DNA from: Bromus sterilis
Lineage: Eukaryota; Streptophyta; Magnoliopsida; Poales; Poaceae
Assembly: GCA_950022295.1 (NCBI GenBank)
Contig: OX465600.1
Coordinates: 304,244,031-304,308,030 of the forward strand
Length of the DNA: 64,000 nt
Reading direction: 5' to 3'
The notes under the pieces are model-generated. The model was not told where the DNA came from and searched no databases. It saw only the letters and a list, made by a program, of their open reading frames with translations. Below, piece after piece: positions 1 through 12,040 of this stretch (its first letter is position 1; each line of letters opens with the position of its first letter). The position numbers and the translations under genes are program-made.

Positions 1-3000
1 CGAAGTTCAGTATGGGGCTCGAGATTTTATTATCTCGTGTTTCATACACCCCGCAAAGTTAATCTAGCGACTTGAATAATCATGCTTGATGATAAACGTT
101 GGTAGCTGCGGTTTAAGTCAAAACCTTAGAAGCCACGTAAAATAAAATTTTGCATAAACCGATTAGAGGCGTCTAACTTGGTTTTGCAGGATGTGCATGT
201 GATGTGGTATAGCAAAGCTCATATTAATTTGATTATGTATGAGATGACTATATAATGTAAATTTATTAACATGACCTGCGTGTCATGATTCGGCATGATG
301 GCTGGAGCCATATGATTGTCACTTTAATGACCTGCGAGTCAACCTTATGTAATGCACTTATTTTATTAGCTATAAAGATAGCAATATTATTTGGTGCATC
401 GACAAGGTGGTGGCAAACTTCGCGAAGGTGAACTCCAACGCAAATGCCAAAGACGAAGAAATACTTGACTTCTCCGTCAGAATGGGCTATACCATATCAT
501 GCAATTATGAATTACCTGAGATGTTTATCCCTTAAGTTGCACCCTTCTTGATTGCGCGGTAGTCGCTTTTTATTAGGGTGATCTCTCACTTAAAATATCA
601 AGTAGTTAGTGTTCTCCCAAATGTAGCACCGTCACAGCATCTATCCTTTCGGGGTGCGCCATGGATGCATGGGTACGAACGATTGGAGAAATGTAAGGCG
701 GGTGAGGTCAGACCTCGCAGCAAGATCACTTGGTTGTCTTGACGTTCATGGCAGGATCGTCCTGAGCTCGGAACACATGCATCGAAAGATGAACAAGAGT
801 CACATAGAGATGTGATCGGCAAGTTGGCCTACCAAATCAAAATCCTCGTCATGAGATGATGATTCTATGGCGTTGTATTGATATTTGGATCTTGAATCAC
901 TCATAATCAATTTTGAGAGATATTGATTTGAGTGGGAGCGCATTTTAGAATTAACTTGTTTAATTCTAAGTGCAATTAATTATGAACACTGTCTAAGTAT
1001 AATTTGCTAATAGTTGTAGAATAATGGCTCGCGTTTCCACCTTCCCTATTAAAATTGAATAAGCTGTTAAATATCTGGTTAAAACTTTACGGTTGGTAAC
1101 GTAATGCGAGGATTGTCCTCAAGAGTGCCGAGAAGGATTTTGTCCTATCGCATGCTTTCGGTGTCCTCCCGCTAATGCTATGGATGATGTGACTCTCGTC
1201 CTTCGATCCAAAAGCTAGAATTCCATTGTGGTCAAGTGCTATACGTTTGCTTCCATAAGACCCGAACTTCACAAGTTTGGGATAGTTATGTAATATTCAT
1301 GGAACTGAAAATTGTTTTCAGATACAGACAAAGGCTAAAAGATATGAGATATCCAAAGCAATATTTGTTTGCAAAGTATTAGTAAAGTGTTTACTGGGCA
1401 TTTGACTGATAAGAGAGGGATCCAGAAGAACGCCTGTCATATGATGAAGGTGAATAAAACAAACAACTTAAAGAGAAAGGAAATGTCCAAAGGGTGTTAG
1501 TATGACTCACATGCCTAGGAAGTCCGGGGCTAACGCCACTCTTAAAGTTGGGTGCTTCTTCTAAGAGTAGGAGAAATATATTGAAAGTTAAACTGTTAAA
1601 AGTATAAGGGAAAAAAGAAAGAAGACTGGAATGTCCAGCTCATGTATAAAAGTCATGAAAGTTATTGATGTATGGAAGGCTGGTCAAAAATAAATAGTTC
1701 TTGGGAATTGTGATTAAACAGTTAGTCCATAATTCTTGGGTATTATGATTAAAAGTTGATCACAGGAATACCCGCTCGATTGCATTCTGTTGCAACTCGA
1801 TGCAAGAACCACTACGGCCTAAAAGACTTGCCAGTAATGAGGTTTAGATACGCGCTGGGAACATAGTAAAAGTTACTATACCTTCCATCGGTGTATCACC
1901 ATCTGTATTTATTTTCATAATTCGTTTTAGAGTTTTATACACTCTAGCCCATTGCATAAAGTATGTTGCAAGAAGGTTGTTCATAAAAGAACAATTGTTG
2001 TTCAGTATTATGAATAACATAAAGGGCCATGCTTCCATCGGGGATGGGATGTATGTTACGAATATTGATGGTAATATGATACATCCATAACAATGACGCT
2101 AAATGTCGAAAGACTAAAAGAATACCACATATGTGTGGCACTGCATTTGGTCACATTGGAGAAACCCGCATGGAGAAATTCCATAATGATGGATTTTGAA
2201 GTCATTTGATTATGAATCATCTCACACTTGCAACTTTCGTCCGAAAAGTTAAGTGACTGAAATACCGTTCACAGGCCATGAGGAACGAACAACAAACTTA
2301 TTGGTGATCATACATTTGATGTGTGTAGTCCGATAAATGTTGTTAGTAGTGGATTTATCTATCTTCAGAAAAGACTCAAGTAGATATATGGATATTTACT
2401 TGATGAGACGTAAGTCTAGATCTTTTGAAATCATTCGAAAGGTTTTCAAAAATGAAGTGAAAGTTATTGTGACAAGAAAATTATGTTTCTACAATTCGAT
2501 TGCAGAAAGGAATTTTTGAGTTACAAGTTTAGCCAATGTCTGATGAGTTGTGAAAAGAGCTTTCATAACTTGCACCTCCCGGAACACCACTGCAAGTGGA
2601 ATGTCCTTGAAGATGTAATCAAACCATTTATGACATGGTAAGATCAAAGATGACATAAATCAATTTGCCATTATTCCTTTTAATGTAATGCTTTAGAGAC
2701 TACGGCTTTTACACTGAAAGGAGCGCCATCAGGTCTGTTGAAATGACGCCATGGTATGGTACGCCCAACCATGTTTTATCTTTTCTTAACATTTGGAATA
2801 TGGGGATTGTGTAAACTGTTTACAAACCTATTCCAAATCAGACAAGTGCTACTTTGTAGGTTATCCCAAATTATTGGGAATTCCTCCACCACTATACCGA
2901 GGCAAAAGGTTTTGCCACAAAGAACGGTATGCTTTTATAGAGAATGGTTCTTGAAAAAAGGTGAGTGGGAGGACAGTGCAACTCGACGAGATAACAGTAT

Positions 3001-4778
3001 CTTCGTCATCAGATCAAAGGAAAGGAACCTTGGAAGTGATTCCAGAGTTTCCTACTGCAACTGATACGGAAGCCTCTACATGAGATGTATGGACTTCGGT
3101 CAAACTTGCAACTGAGCCACGTAGGCAAAACTCGTGCAAACCTCTCAGGTGCGCAAACGAGATATTGTTGTTAGACAACAACATACCTACGATAATCAAG
3201 GAAGCGATGATGGGCCCTGACTCCGGAATTGGCTAAATGCCAATACAAATCCGAGATAGTTTCCATATACGTAATTCAAGATTGTATCTTGATGGACCAT
3301 TCGGAAGACTTAGAGTCTAACGAATATTAATGGAACTATAAACTGATACGGATAAAAATGTTTTATCCATAAAGCTCGACTTGTTGCTTATAACAATTTC
3401 AAGGAATTAACTACGGCGAGATTGTCTCTCCGTAGCGATGCTTAAAGTCGGTTCGGGTTAAACTAGCAATTAATACGTATTTCATTCATGAGATATGAAA
3501 CATGGATGCCAAAAGGATTTCCATGAGATGGAAATACTGCCTTGGAGATACAGTCCAAGGTATTTTGTCAGTCCAGAGGATGCTAGTAAGTATGCAAACT
3601 TCAGAGTTCCTGCGATGGACAAAAGAGAGCATAATGGAGTTGGAATCTTCGTTTTTGATGAAATAGTCAAAAGAGTTTGATTTCATCGATGGATAACGAA
3701 GATGCTTGTGATTGCAAGAAAGTAAGTGGGAGCATAATAATATTTCTAAAAACCTTGTGTGTGCTTGACACATTGTTAATTGGAAATAATATAAATTTCT
3801 TGACATGAATTAGGACTTCATTGAAAATAGTTTTTTGATGAAGTGCTTGGGTTAAGTAGCCTTGATATTAGGCATAATTATCTGAGAGATAGAATTGCCT
3901 AATAGGGCTAAGCCAAAATACATACTGACAAGATGCCAAAACAATTTAGCATTAAAAACGACAAGGAGTGATTCTTGCCAAAGTCACATGGAAAGAGTTT
4001 TTGCAAGACTCAGTGTCCCAAAACACTGATGAGCAAATTACATGATGGAGATTCCACACACCTTCGTGTTGGGATTAATCATGTATTCCATGGTATGTAA
4101 AACAACCAGATATGTCCAATACTCCAAAGTTGTTGCGAGTATAGATACCAAAGTGATCAAAGAACTGATCGTGGGACAACAGTGAAAAATGTCATTGAGT
4201 ACTAAAGTAGCACTGATGACATGTTTTCTCGCAAGAAGAGATTATGAAGTACTTGTTGTAAGTAATTACATCGATACGGTCTTCATCAATGCTCCATGCG
4301 ATTTTCGATTTGAGTTAAAGTTTTTTTGTGTGTAATACACAATATGGTGGCACAGTAAGTTGGAATTGTTCATAACAGGTTACTGTGGCGAAATTCTATA
4401 ACAAATGGCTATGTATGTTGCTGCTTTAGAAGCAACAAAGAAAATGTTGAATCATATAGTTCATTCATGAACTTAGTATGGTTCCAATATGGCTTTTGTC
4501 AATGGAACACTATTGAAGATAGTTGCTCCATAGCTCAGTCTGAGGAATCAAGGTTCGACCAGTGATTCGCATATATACAAAGCCAAGTCCACACAAAATA
4601 TGAATTTTGTGAAAGCGTGAAAACGCGAGGATATGCAAAGATACACACGGAGTTGAAATTGTCAGATCCGTTGGACATCAGGCTATACCACATGTGAAGC
4701 ATATTTTACACCAGTATGCCGTAGGTGTAAAGTGCATTAGCATTGACTAGATTATTGACTCTAGTGCAAGTGGGAGTC
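1..4778 (+). mobile_element. Decayed internal region of a Copia-type LTR element
   Basis: This stretch leads into the LTR at 4779 with a purine tract (aagtgggag, 4769-4776), so by position it is the internal part of that element. No long reading frame survives. A short patch near 400-480 has weak gag-like character, and stop codons and frameshifts interrupt everything else. The LTR and polypurine tract are seen directly. The Copia assignment is inferred from the LTR style, because no intact catalytic motif can be read. The upstream part lies outside the window. No host gene is visible here. Confidence 0.5.
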
Positions 4779-6186
4779 TGTAGGAGATATGCCCTAGAGG
4801 CAATAATAAATGTTATTATTTATCCCCATGTTCCTAATTATGTTTATATTCCATGCTATAACTGCTATGGTTCTCGAGTCTGCAATAACCACGAGGCTCG
4901 GAGGAAGACTCATATGCACGTGTGGAATAATAAACGGATAAAAAATATATATTCCTAGTCTCGCCTCTAAGACTAGCTCAAGTGTTGCATGATGGTTCAG
5001 TTTTCCTGATCATGGGCATGACTATGCCGGCAATTTTGAGGGCACAATGTTAGAAGAACATTTGTGTTGAATCGACCCGAATTGATGTTATGCTATGAGA
5101 TACATTCGTCACAAGTTAATGGTTAATAACACAGAGAAAGTTGTGCGTTTGCATAATTCCTTAGACCATGAGAGTATCGAGTTCCTTCGTACTTGCTTCG
5201 TGAACTTTGGGGTTTTGTTAAACGTCATCTGTAAAAGGGTGGCTATTACGGCAGCTTGCGGGTTCACGGAAAAGTATGACAAGGAACTAGGTAGCTCGAG
5301 ATTGGGATTTGCTCCTCCGTCGTTGGAGAGATATTCTTAGGGCCCTCTCGGTGTTACGGTATCCACCATCGTCTGGCCAGACACAGTGTGATTTGATCAC
5401 AGGGATGCCGGAACGCGGGAACGAGAAAAGAGAACAATACCAGGAACGAGGTAACTGGCATAGTGGACAAGTTGTTGATTCACGGGGATGCCAATAAGTC
5501 TCACCTCGGGTATTTGTAATATATCGCGAAGCAACAGGAATAGCACACAGCAACTAAAGGTTCACTCGAATCATTCTTCGTATGGGTATAGGGATCAATA
5601 TGGATGTCCTCGGTTCCGCTATTGATCATTGATCGAAAAGTGTTCCGGTCATGTCTATACTTCATCGAACCTACAGGGTCACACGCTTAAGGGTCATCTA
5701 TCTGTTGAATACTAGACAGGGAGTCTGAGATAAAGTCACCGGAAAGGTTTCGGAGACGGCGGAAAAGTTCCGAGAGAGAAAACCGAAAAGTTGTTTCGGG
5801 GTAAACCACTAAGCCGAAAAGGTTTCGGAGAGCACCTGGTAATTTTGGAGAGTGCCAGAATTGTTCTGGTAACTTCTGGAATTTTTCTGGAGAAAAGATT
5901 AAAATATTTTTTTCGGAAATATTTCGGAGCTGCCGGAAATGTTCCGGAGCTGCCGGAAATGCTTAGGTTGCTTTTCGCAGATGAAAATCACTAATCCGGA
6001 ATTGTTTCGGAATGCGCCCAAAATCATTTTAGTGGGTGTTGGAATTATTCTAAGACCCACAGAAATATTTTCGGAATTTTCGGACGCGAAAAAGTGGTGT
6101 CATGAATAGTAAAAAGTACTACTTGAGATATTTTTGGAAAGCCTTCTAGAAGGACTTGGGAGCCAAGAAAGCCCCCTTGGGTTTCC

Positions 6187-6195
6187 TATAAATAG
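6187..6195 (+). promoter_or_regulatory. TATA box in the 3' LTR
   Basis: TATAAATAG lies about 600 bp before the LTR end, the expected place for the U3/R promoter. In a 3' LTR it would fire outward toward the terpene-synthase and LEA fragments downstream. Activity is inferred, not seen. Confidence 0.45.
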
Positions 6196-6423
6196 AGGTG
6201 TGAGGGCAGCCCCATATCCTTGATCCAAGCTCTCACTTGAGTTCTCAACACATGCCATGCAATTATCTGGCTTCTTCTCTCCCTCACACGAAATAGTTTC
6301 GTAGAGCCGAAAGGCTGTCTGGGTTCCGGCAGGAACTAGTTCTGGACGGCGAAGCCCTGCCGGATAGATGACACCGTATGTGTGCAACCCCGTAGAGAGG
6401 TCGTAGTTTCGATCTTTTGCCCG

Positions 6424-6556
6424 AGGGGCTGTTCGAGGGTCCTCCCGAAGGGCTGTCCAAAATTATCGTTCGAGTTTCAAGGGTCCTCCCGAAGGGCTGT
6501 CCGAGTTACCGATCGAGTTTCGAGGGGCCTCCCGAAGGGCTGTCCGTGACATCGTC
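6424..6556 (+). repeat. Minisatellite inside the LTR
   Basis: About three diverged copies of a roughly 55-60-bp unit containing ctcccgaagggctgtcc sit downstream of the TATA box, in the likely R/U5 part. A separate block upstream (about 5735-5965) repeats a ccggaaa/ttccggag motif. Confidence 0.6.
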
Positions 6557-6799
6557 CGAGGGACTGTCCGACCGCCTCCCTGAGCGCTGTCCGAGGAGCA
6601 GACGAGGGAATACATTCTCGCGGTTGGGAGGTTGTAAATCCTAGCTGCGGGGATCTGCACCGACGATCTACATCGACTCTACTTCCGCTGCGCTACGAGT
6701 CGGTAACGATCAGATCAAAAACCTTGTATGCAGTCTCCATAGTGGTCCTGGGCTGTTCGTAGTGCGGAAATTTTTTGTTTTCTGCCGCGTTCCCCTACA

Positions 6800-7545
6800 G
6801 TAACGGCCAGTGCATTCCATGTTATTGAAACCCAAACATGTATAATTTCTTCGTAGGATGAAATTTTCATAAGTATATTAGAACATTCAAATTAATGATG
6901 ATTCTATAGTGGCAGTAAGATTGTTATCTATTGCATTTCTAAAATTTGGGACGTAAAAAACTTTTGTAGGGTAAGAAATTGTCATGTAAAAGGCACATAT
7001 GTTGCCCAAGTATTTTCTACATTATTAGTTGAGTTGCAAGTTCTAATTATTCATTCTAGAATTCTGGTAACCAACAATATATCAAAACGAAAATTAGAAA
7101 TGGAAAAACTTTGCAGCATAGTTGTTAATTACAAACATGAAACTGAATATGTGTATTCATTGCATCATTGTGTTTTACTTTATCTTAGTAAACACAATGA
7201 TTAAATGTTTTTGAAACAATACCAGAGTATTGTATTTTATACAATAAACAAAAGTATTGACTAAATGTAAGAATATCTACCATGTAAAGACATATTATGG
7301 GATATCGTTGGGGAAATCATCAACTATTTTGCAAATTTACACACACTAGTTTGAGTTGTGTAGCCTACAAGTTGTTGTAATCATATTGATGTATTTGTAA
7401 GTTAATTTTACTATGCCAATTAAAAATATCAATTTTACTATCATTTGGAGCACCACATTTGAGCCAAAGCATATTTTAGTATTCTTTGAAACAAATATTA
7501 TAGTCTTCTTACCGGTGTAGTCTGTTTTATTGTAGATTAATAAAG
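6800..7545. other. AT-rich sequence, no gene seen
   Basis: This is AT-rich sequence between the LTR end and the terpene-synthase exon. It reads like intron or degenerate intergenic DNA. The earlier exons of a terpene synthase were looked for on this strand and not recognised. Confidence 0.4.
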
Positions 7546-7784
7546 TATGCAAAGGTTATGTGACTGAAATTATTTGGAGAGATAACAAGTACATACCATC
7601 CTTGGAAGAGCATTTGAAGGTCACACTCATTACATGCTTTTATTGGGCTATTAATTGCACTGCTTTTGTTGTATTTGAAGAGAACATTGCAGATGAGGTT
7701 CTAGAATGGATGTCTAAGTTTCCTCAAATTGTCAAGGATTCTTGTATTGTATCACGACTAATGGACGATATTGTTGCCCATGAG
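7546..7784 (+). pseudogene. Terpene synthase, single-exon fragment (class I alpha domain)
   Basis: The exon translates in one frame into about 79 residues typical of the late alpha-barrel part of plant class I terpene synthases: WRDNKYIPSLEEH, then LITCFYW, then SRLMDDIVAHE. The last motif matches the conserved R-L-M-D-D-I helix that precedes the NSE/DTE metal site. A splice acceptor (taaag, 7541-7545) and donor (gag|gtaatg at 7785) bracket it, as for an internal exon in this family. The DDxxD exon before it and the NSE/DTE exon after it are not found nearby. Intact enzymes are about 550 residues and convert farnesyl or geranyl diphosphate into terpenes; this remnant cannot. It may be a relic of a local gene or a fragment moved by a transposon. 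Confidence 0.75.
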
Positions 7785-8011
7785 GTAATGTGCTAATACA
7801 TAATTTTGGGATTTAATATAGCTTAGGGCCCTCTATCATTCTCCCTGCCATGATGGTAAGTCCTTTGAATTTTGTTCTGACCATGAGGTAAATTTATTTT
7901 GTTATCATATATAAGTTGTGCTTAGTTTCAGTAATAATTGTTTGATTGTGATTTGATATATATACACACACACATAGCTCATGTATTCATTTGTATCTCA
8001 TTCTTTTACAG

Positions 8012-8131
8012 TTGGCAAGAAAGCGGGACAAGATCTCAATCGAGGAACGGTTCAAAGCAATTGGCGATGAATTGGCGGGATTTTTCCTTCGTGAAGTCAT
8101 ACCGCCATTCGGAGAGTACCACTATGAATGA
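8012..8131 (+). pseudogene. Putative C-terminal exon of a CACTA-encoded protein
   Basis: A splice-acceptor-like tttttaca-g precedes a 39-codon open frame ending at a TGA. It encodes ISIEERFKAIGDELAGF and ends FGEYHYE. It lies about 560 bp inside the CACTA end, where the second open frame (often ULP1-protease-like) of such elements usually stops. I recognise its position and general character but not a specific family motif, so the assignment is inference. Confidence 0.3.
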
Positions 8132-8392
8132 TGTACATGTAACATATAGTTTGACTCGGAGATCGAGTACCACTATTCTACATGTAATAGATAGTATGCC
8201 TCGGAGAGTACCACTACTATATATGCATGAAGATCAATCTTCATGCATAAGTATACTACTTAATTTGCGATCGCAATTACATGTGTTATATATTATATGC
8301 ACCAAGTTGCTATGCATCACCTTTTATCTTCATGTACTACCTAAACCCAAACGCGTAGCAGGCGCATCGACGCGATATGAAACGGTCCGATA

Positions 8393-8462
8393 CCCCTAAA
8401 CCCCTCTCTAAGCATCGACGCGATATCCGATACCCCTAAACCCCTAAAAACCCTAAACCCTG
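8393..8462 (+). repeat. Short telomere-like tract
   Basis: Several imperfect units of ccctaaa (ccctaaacccct, ccctaaaaaccctaaaccctg) occur within 70 bp, next to the accggtacc repeats. It is too short and irregular to be a telomere relic with confidence. Confidence 0.4.
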
Positions 8463-8691
8463 AATCAACCTTTGGTACCGGTTCGTATTGCAAACCGGTA
8501 CCAAAGCTCCTTTGGCATGCGCACTCCCGGAGGCCCACGTGGAGGCCCCTTTAATACCGGTTCGCAAGGAACCGGTACCAAAGGGGGGGGGGCTTTAGTA
8601 CCGGGCCTTTAGTACCGGTTAGGAAACCGGTACTCTAACCGGTACTAAAGGCCCTCCCGAACCGGTACTGATGAGCGATTTTCTACTAATG

Positions 8692-9101
8692 AGGCAACGG
8701 ACGCGGTGACCATCGGCGAGGCCCTGCGGGCCGCGGCGCAGACGTCGGCTGGGGAGAAGCCGGTGGACCTCGCGGACGCAGCGGCGCTGCAGGCCGCCGA
8801 GACGCGCGCGACGGGGCTGGGCCGCGTCGTCCCAGGCGGCGTGGCGGCCGCGACGCAGAAGGCCGCGGAGACCAACGCGAGGCCTGGGATGGGCGACGAC
8901 GAGAAGGTGCGGCTGAGGGACGTGCTGGGCAGCGCCGCGGCGGTGCTTCCGGCGAACAAGGTGGCCACGAGGGAGGACGCCGCTGCGGTGGCCACCGCCG
9001 TGGAGCGCAACGCCGCTTCCGGAGGAGGCGGTGGAGGGAAGGGGGTCGCCGATGCGGTGGCCGCGGCCGCCGATATAAACGAGGGGAAGATGACACGCTA
9101 G
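8692..9101 (+). pseudogene. LEA group D-34 / seed maturation protein (SMP), 5'-truncated
   Basis: The frame continues from the base after the CACTA end to a TAG at 9099. It encodes the C-terminal half of a seed maturation protein: DAVTIGEALRAAAQ, AGEKPVDLADAAALQAAE, then VVPGGVAAATQKAAETNAR, then KVRLRDVLGSAAAVLP and ATREDAAAVA. These are the second and third SMP repeats (Pfam SMP) of LEA D-34 proteins, hydrophilic proteins that accumulate in late seed maturation and under desiccation. Family members are usually about 250-270 residues; about 136 remain. No in-frame ATG exists between the nearest upstream stop (8646) and the homology, so the gene is headless. The CACTA end sits exactly at the break. 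The GC-rich codon use fits a grass host gene. The end reads GGGGGGKGVADAVAAAADIN, close to the normal GGVA-containing C terminus. Confidence 0.85.
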
Positions 9102-9299
9102 GCTAGGCTAGGCGCGTGCCTGGCAGTGAAGACGTACGTACGCCATGCTCTACGTACGTAGCACGCCATAGCCATAGTTTTTCATCCCATCGAAGCACTC
9201 TTTAGTTTCCGTGTAGTTCTGCCATGTGACCATGTTTGTATGTATATATCTTTATATTCGAGGTGTTTGATTCAGTGTTCTGTAACGTAACCTGATACT
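9102..9299 (+). other. Probable 3' UTR/flank of the SMP gene
   Basis: Low-complexity tacgtacg-rich DNA follows the stop codon and becomes T-rich, as a grass 3' UTR would. It ends exactly where the next CACTA terminus begins at 9300. No reading frame is present. Confidence 0.45.
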
Positions 9300-9839
9300 C
9301 ACTACGCCAAAATCGCTAGTTGCCTACGGCCGAAGCTATGCCGACGGCCACCGTCGGCATAGATGGAGATATGCCTACGACTTTTTTTTGCCGAGCTTCG
9401 GCCGTCGGCAACCAGGGCCACGTGGCACATGAGATACCGGCCGGCTAACGGCGTTGGAGCTATGCCGACGGCTTTACCGTCGGCAATAATTTTTTATTAT
9501 TTTAATTAAATGTTTGTTCAATATTTAATTTTATTTATCAATATATGCAAATTATATATCAATTTGGGGTAGAATTTTCCATAGATTGTGAATATACACT
9601 TTGTTTTTGTATTTGGATATGTTAAAAATGCAAAATAATGTACTTTTTCAAATAGGTCCTTATAGTTTATGAAAATCACAAGTAATTCATACATGCATGG
9701 ATTTTGAAAAAATTTATATGTTTACGGATCAGAATCTTGCAAGGGTTCTGTTGGCATACTATATTTTCAAATTTACATAGATTGAAATAATAGAATAAGC
9801 AGTTAGTGTTTACGTCGAAACGAGCACAACGCGAGGCAA

Positions 9840-10920
9840 TCTTAGGCATGATCGGTGATAGCTAGGGGTGGAATCTTGCAAACCTCTTGGTAGATCTCTT
9901 ATTAAAAGAGCACTTGTGCACCTAGAAATGATTTTTTGAAAAAATAAATAGCAAACTATCAAGCACTTGTAGTTCAAATTTCACCCCGTTCCACCTGAAT
10001 CGGTGACAATTTGTCTTTTTCAGCAGAGGTGTACAAGAAACATTTTACATGGAAAGTTTGGTCAATTGTTAATAAAATATGGTCTAGTATATTACAAAAA
10101 TGTATTGGTTCAAATTTACATCAAATATTTGGTAGATCCTTCACAAAAAGACCCTACTTTCGACACTTGGAAAATGAAAAATGAATTTTTCGTGCAACGA
10201 AAATGAAAACTTCCTTTGGCAAACTTGTTGGCCATTCAAATATACACACATATGCAAAATATGATATCATTTGGTAAAACTATCCTTTGAAATTAGCACT
10301 AACATCGGCCATTTGGCTTGAAAGCCATGAACCTTCATACTCGATAGCCATTTTGAGAAGACTTTTTTAATAGATTTGTATTATTCCAAGTTTTTTGACT
10401 TGTATGGTTACTAGGACATAAATTAGGATGCAACGCGAAGGTTTTACATTTTTTTGATTTTTTTTGTATTGTTTAAGCACTGATTTCAAAATGCGGTCAA
10501 AACGGGAGAGGGGGGCATGTCCGGTGATAGCTAGGGGTGGAATCTTGCAAACCTCTTAGTATATCTCTGATTAAATGAGTACTTGTGCATATAGAAATGA
10601 TTTTTTGAAAAAATAAAGAGCAAACTATAAAACACTTATAGTTCAAATTTCACCCCGTTCCAACTGAATCGGCGGTAATTTGTCTTTTTCAGCAGAGGTG
10701 TACAAGAAACATTTTACATGAAAAGTTTGGTCAATTGTTAATAAAATATGGTCTAGTATATTACAAAAATGTATTGGTTCAAATTTACATCAAATATTTG
10801 GTAGATCCTTCACAAAAAGACTCTACTTTCGACACTCAGAAAATAAAAAATTATTTTTTTATGCAAGGAAAATGAAAACTTAGTTTGGAAAACTTGTTGG
10901 CCATTACAACTTACACACTT
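9840..10920 (+). repeat. Direct duplication of about 410 bp inside the CACTA element
   Basis: Sequence at about 9840-10250 recurs at about 10509-10920, offset by 669 bp, from cggtgatagctaggggtgg to aacttgttggccatt. The copies differ at scattered positions, so the duplication is not recent. Neither copy codes for anything recognisable. Confidence 0.8.
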
Positions 10921-11179
10921 TTGATAAATAGGGTTTTCAATGTTTTTGTACAAAAAATCTTTTCTCTTTTGTTTAACTGTAGAAAAATGGTTTTTTTATT
11001 TAGAAACATGCAAATGTATTACACAAATTGTGGTATTCTAAATTTATAACTTTTGGTGAGAACTATTACACATACACTGTCTATATATAAAAGGATTTTT
11101 TTAATTGTTTTATTAATTTTTAAAGAGAGTAAAGAAGCACAATTGGTAAGTTGTTTGTGATTGGCTGATACGTGATGTT

Positions 11180-11985
11180 GTGGATCGATGACATGGCAGC
11201 TCCTGGTGTCCCACTACGCTGCCCACGACCGCACGTTCCCCACCCACGCGCTATCCTTATCCTACTCCGACAACCGCACGTTCCCTCACCCAGCCACCCA
11301 GGAGGTCGCGGCTCCTTTCCCTCCCACGGCGGCCTCCTCCAACCAAGCGCCGCCGCTCCTCCTCGCAAGCGCCGTCGCCCCTCCTCGCAGGCGCCGCCGC
11401 CCCTCCTCGCACAGCCGGGCCACCACGCGGGAGCCGGCGACCACGATCGGGCCACCATGCGGGTGACGGCTACCATGACGGCGCCACAACGGCGACGTCC
11501 ACGGCCGGGCCACCCACCGCCGCCAAGCCTCGTAGTTGGCCCGGCTGCCACCCAGCCCCGCCGCGACCCAGGGTGACCGCGCCCAGCCACGTCGTGGTCG
11601 CGCCCCACGTCGTGGTCCGCCTTCCACCGGTCTGCCTCCCACGTCGCGGTCGCCACCGTCGACACCCAGGGCCGTTCGGTCCCCGCGCCGTTGCCGGGCC
11701 TCGCCGCGCCGTGGCCGCACTCTGGCAGCCCAGCGCCCGCTCCATGGCACAGGCATTCACATGCGAAGCAAGAAGCCGAGCACCGTCGAGCAGTGTTGCT
11801 GCGGGCACACATGCATTCACGCATGGTCGGTGGGGTCGACCAGCACGTACGCCGGCCCACGGGTACACGCCGGCGACCTGCTGCAGTACGTGTACCCATG
11901 GCCATCTGAGTCGATCGGGGGAAAGAGGGAAGCACCATGGCTGGGCCGTGCTCCCTGCCGTCGTCGTGGCCGACATTTTGTTTTT
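11180..11985. other. GC-rich insert within the CACTA element
   Basis: About 800 bp of very GC-rich, proline/arginine-rich-when-translated DNA sits inside otherwise AT-rich transposon sequence. Open frames exist in several frames on both strands, as expected from base composition alone, and none shows a recognisable domain. The abrupt composition change suggests captured host DNA, which CACTA elements are known to carry, but no source gene could be identified. Confidence 0.45.
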
Positions 11986-12040
11986 ATTTTTGGTAAATAG
12001 ATATGCCGACGGTTAGCCCGTAGGCATACCTCTTTGCCAG

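Larger units (their letters stand above)
4779..6799 (+). repeat. 3' LTR of the Copia-type element
   Basis: The LTR starts with TGTAGGAGATATGCCC directly after the purine tract and ends with TTCCCCTACA, so it has TG...CA ends and is 2,021 bp long. It carries a TATA box at 6187 and two blocks of internal short repeats (about 5735-5965 and 6424-6556). The matching 5' LTR is outside the window, so its age cannot be estimated here. Confidence 0.75.
7850..8691 (+). mobile_element. 3' end of a CACTA (En/Spm) transposon
   Basis: The segment ends in ttttctactaatg (8679-8691), a one-base variant of the inverted CACTA terminus (..tagtg). From about 8470 it carries several subterminal copies of accggtact and its inverse, the usual dense subterminal repeat structure of CACTA elements. 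The left limit is uncertain. The 5' terminus of this element is not recognisable in the window, so only the 3' part is claimed. Confidence 0.65.
9300..12040 (+). mobile_element. Non-autonomous CACTA-type element (decayed 3' end)
   Basis: The left terminus CACTACGCCAAAATCGC at 9300 begins with CACTA and is followed by subterminal repeats of tatgccgacgg and ccgtcggcata in both orientations. The same motif returns at 12002-12030 (atatgccgacgg ... cgtaggcatacc), marking the right side. The right terminal cacta inverse is decayed (ctttgccaggatcctactg), so the end is approximate. No transposase reads through. The inside holds a duplicated AT-rich block and a GC-rich insert. Confidence 0.65.

Noticed and set aside
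8393..8462. Interstitial telomere scar
   Set aside because: The ccctaaa units are few, irregular and embedded in CACTA-associated sequence; not enough to claim telomere healing.
11120..11938. 272-codon minus-strand open frame in the GC-rich insert
   Set aside because: Overlapping long frames on both strands are explained by base composition; arginine/glycine/proline-rich with no domain or splice support.
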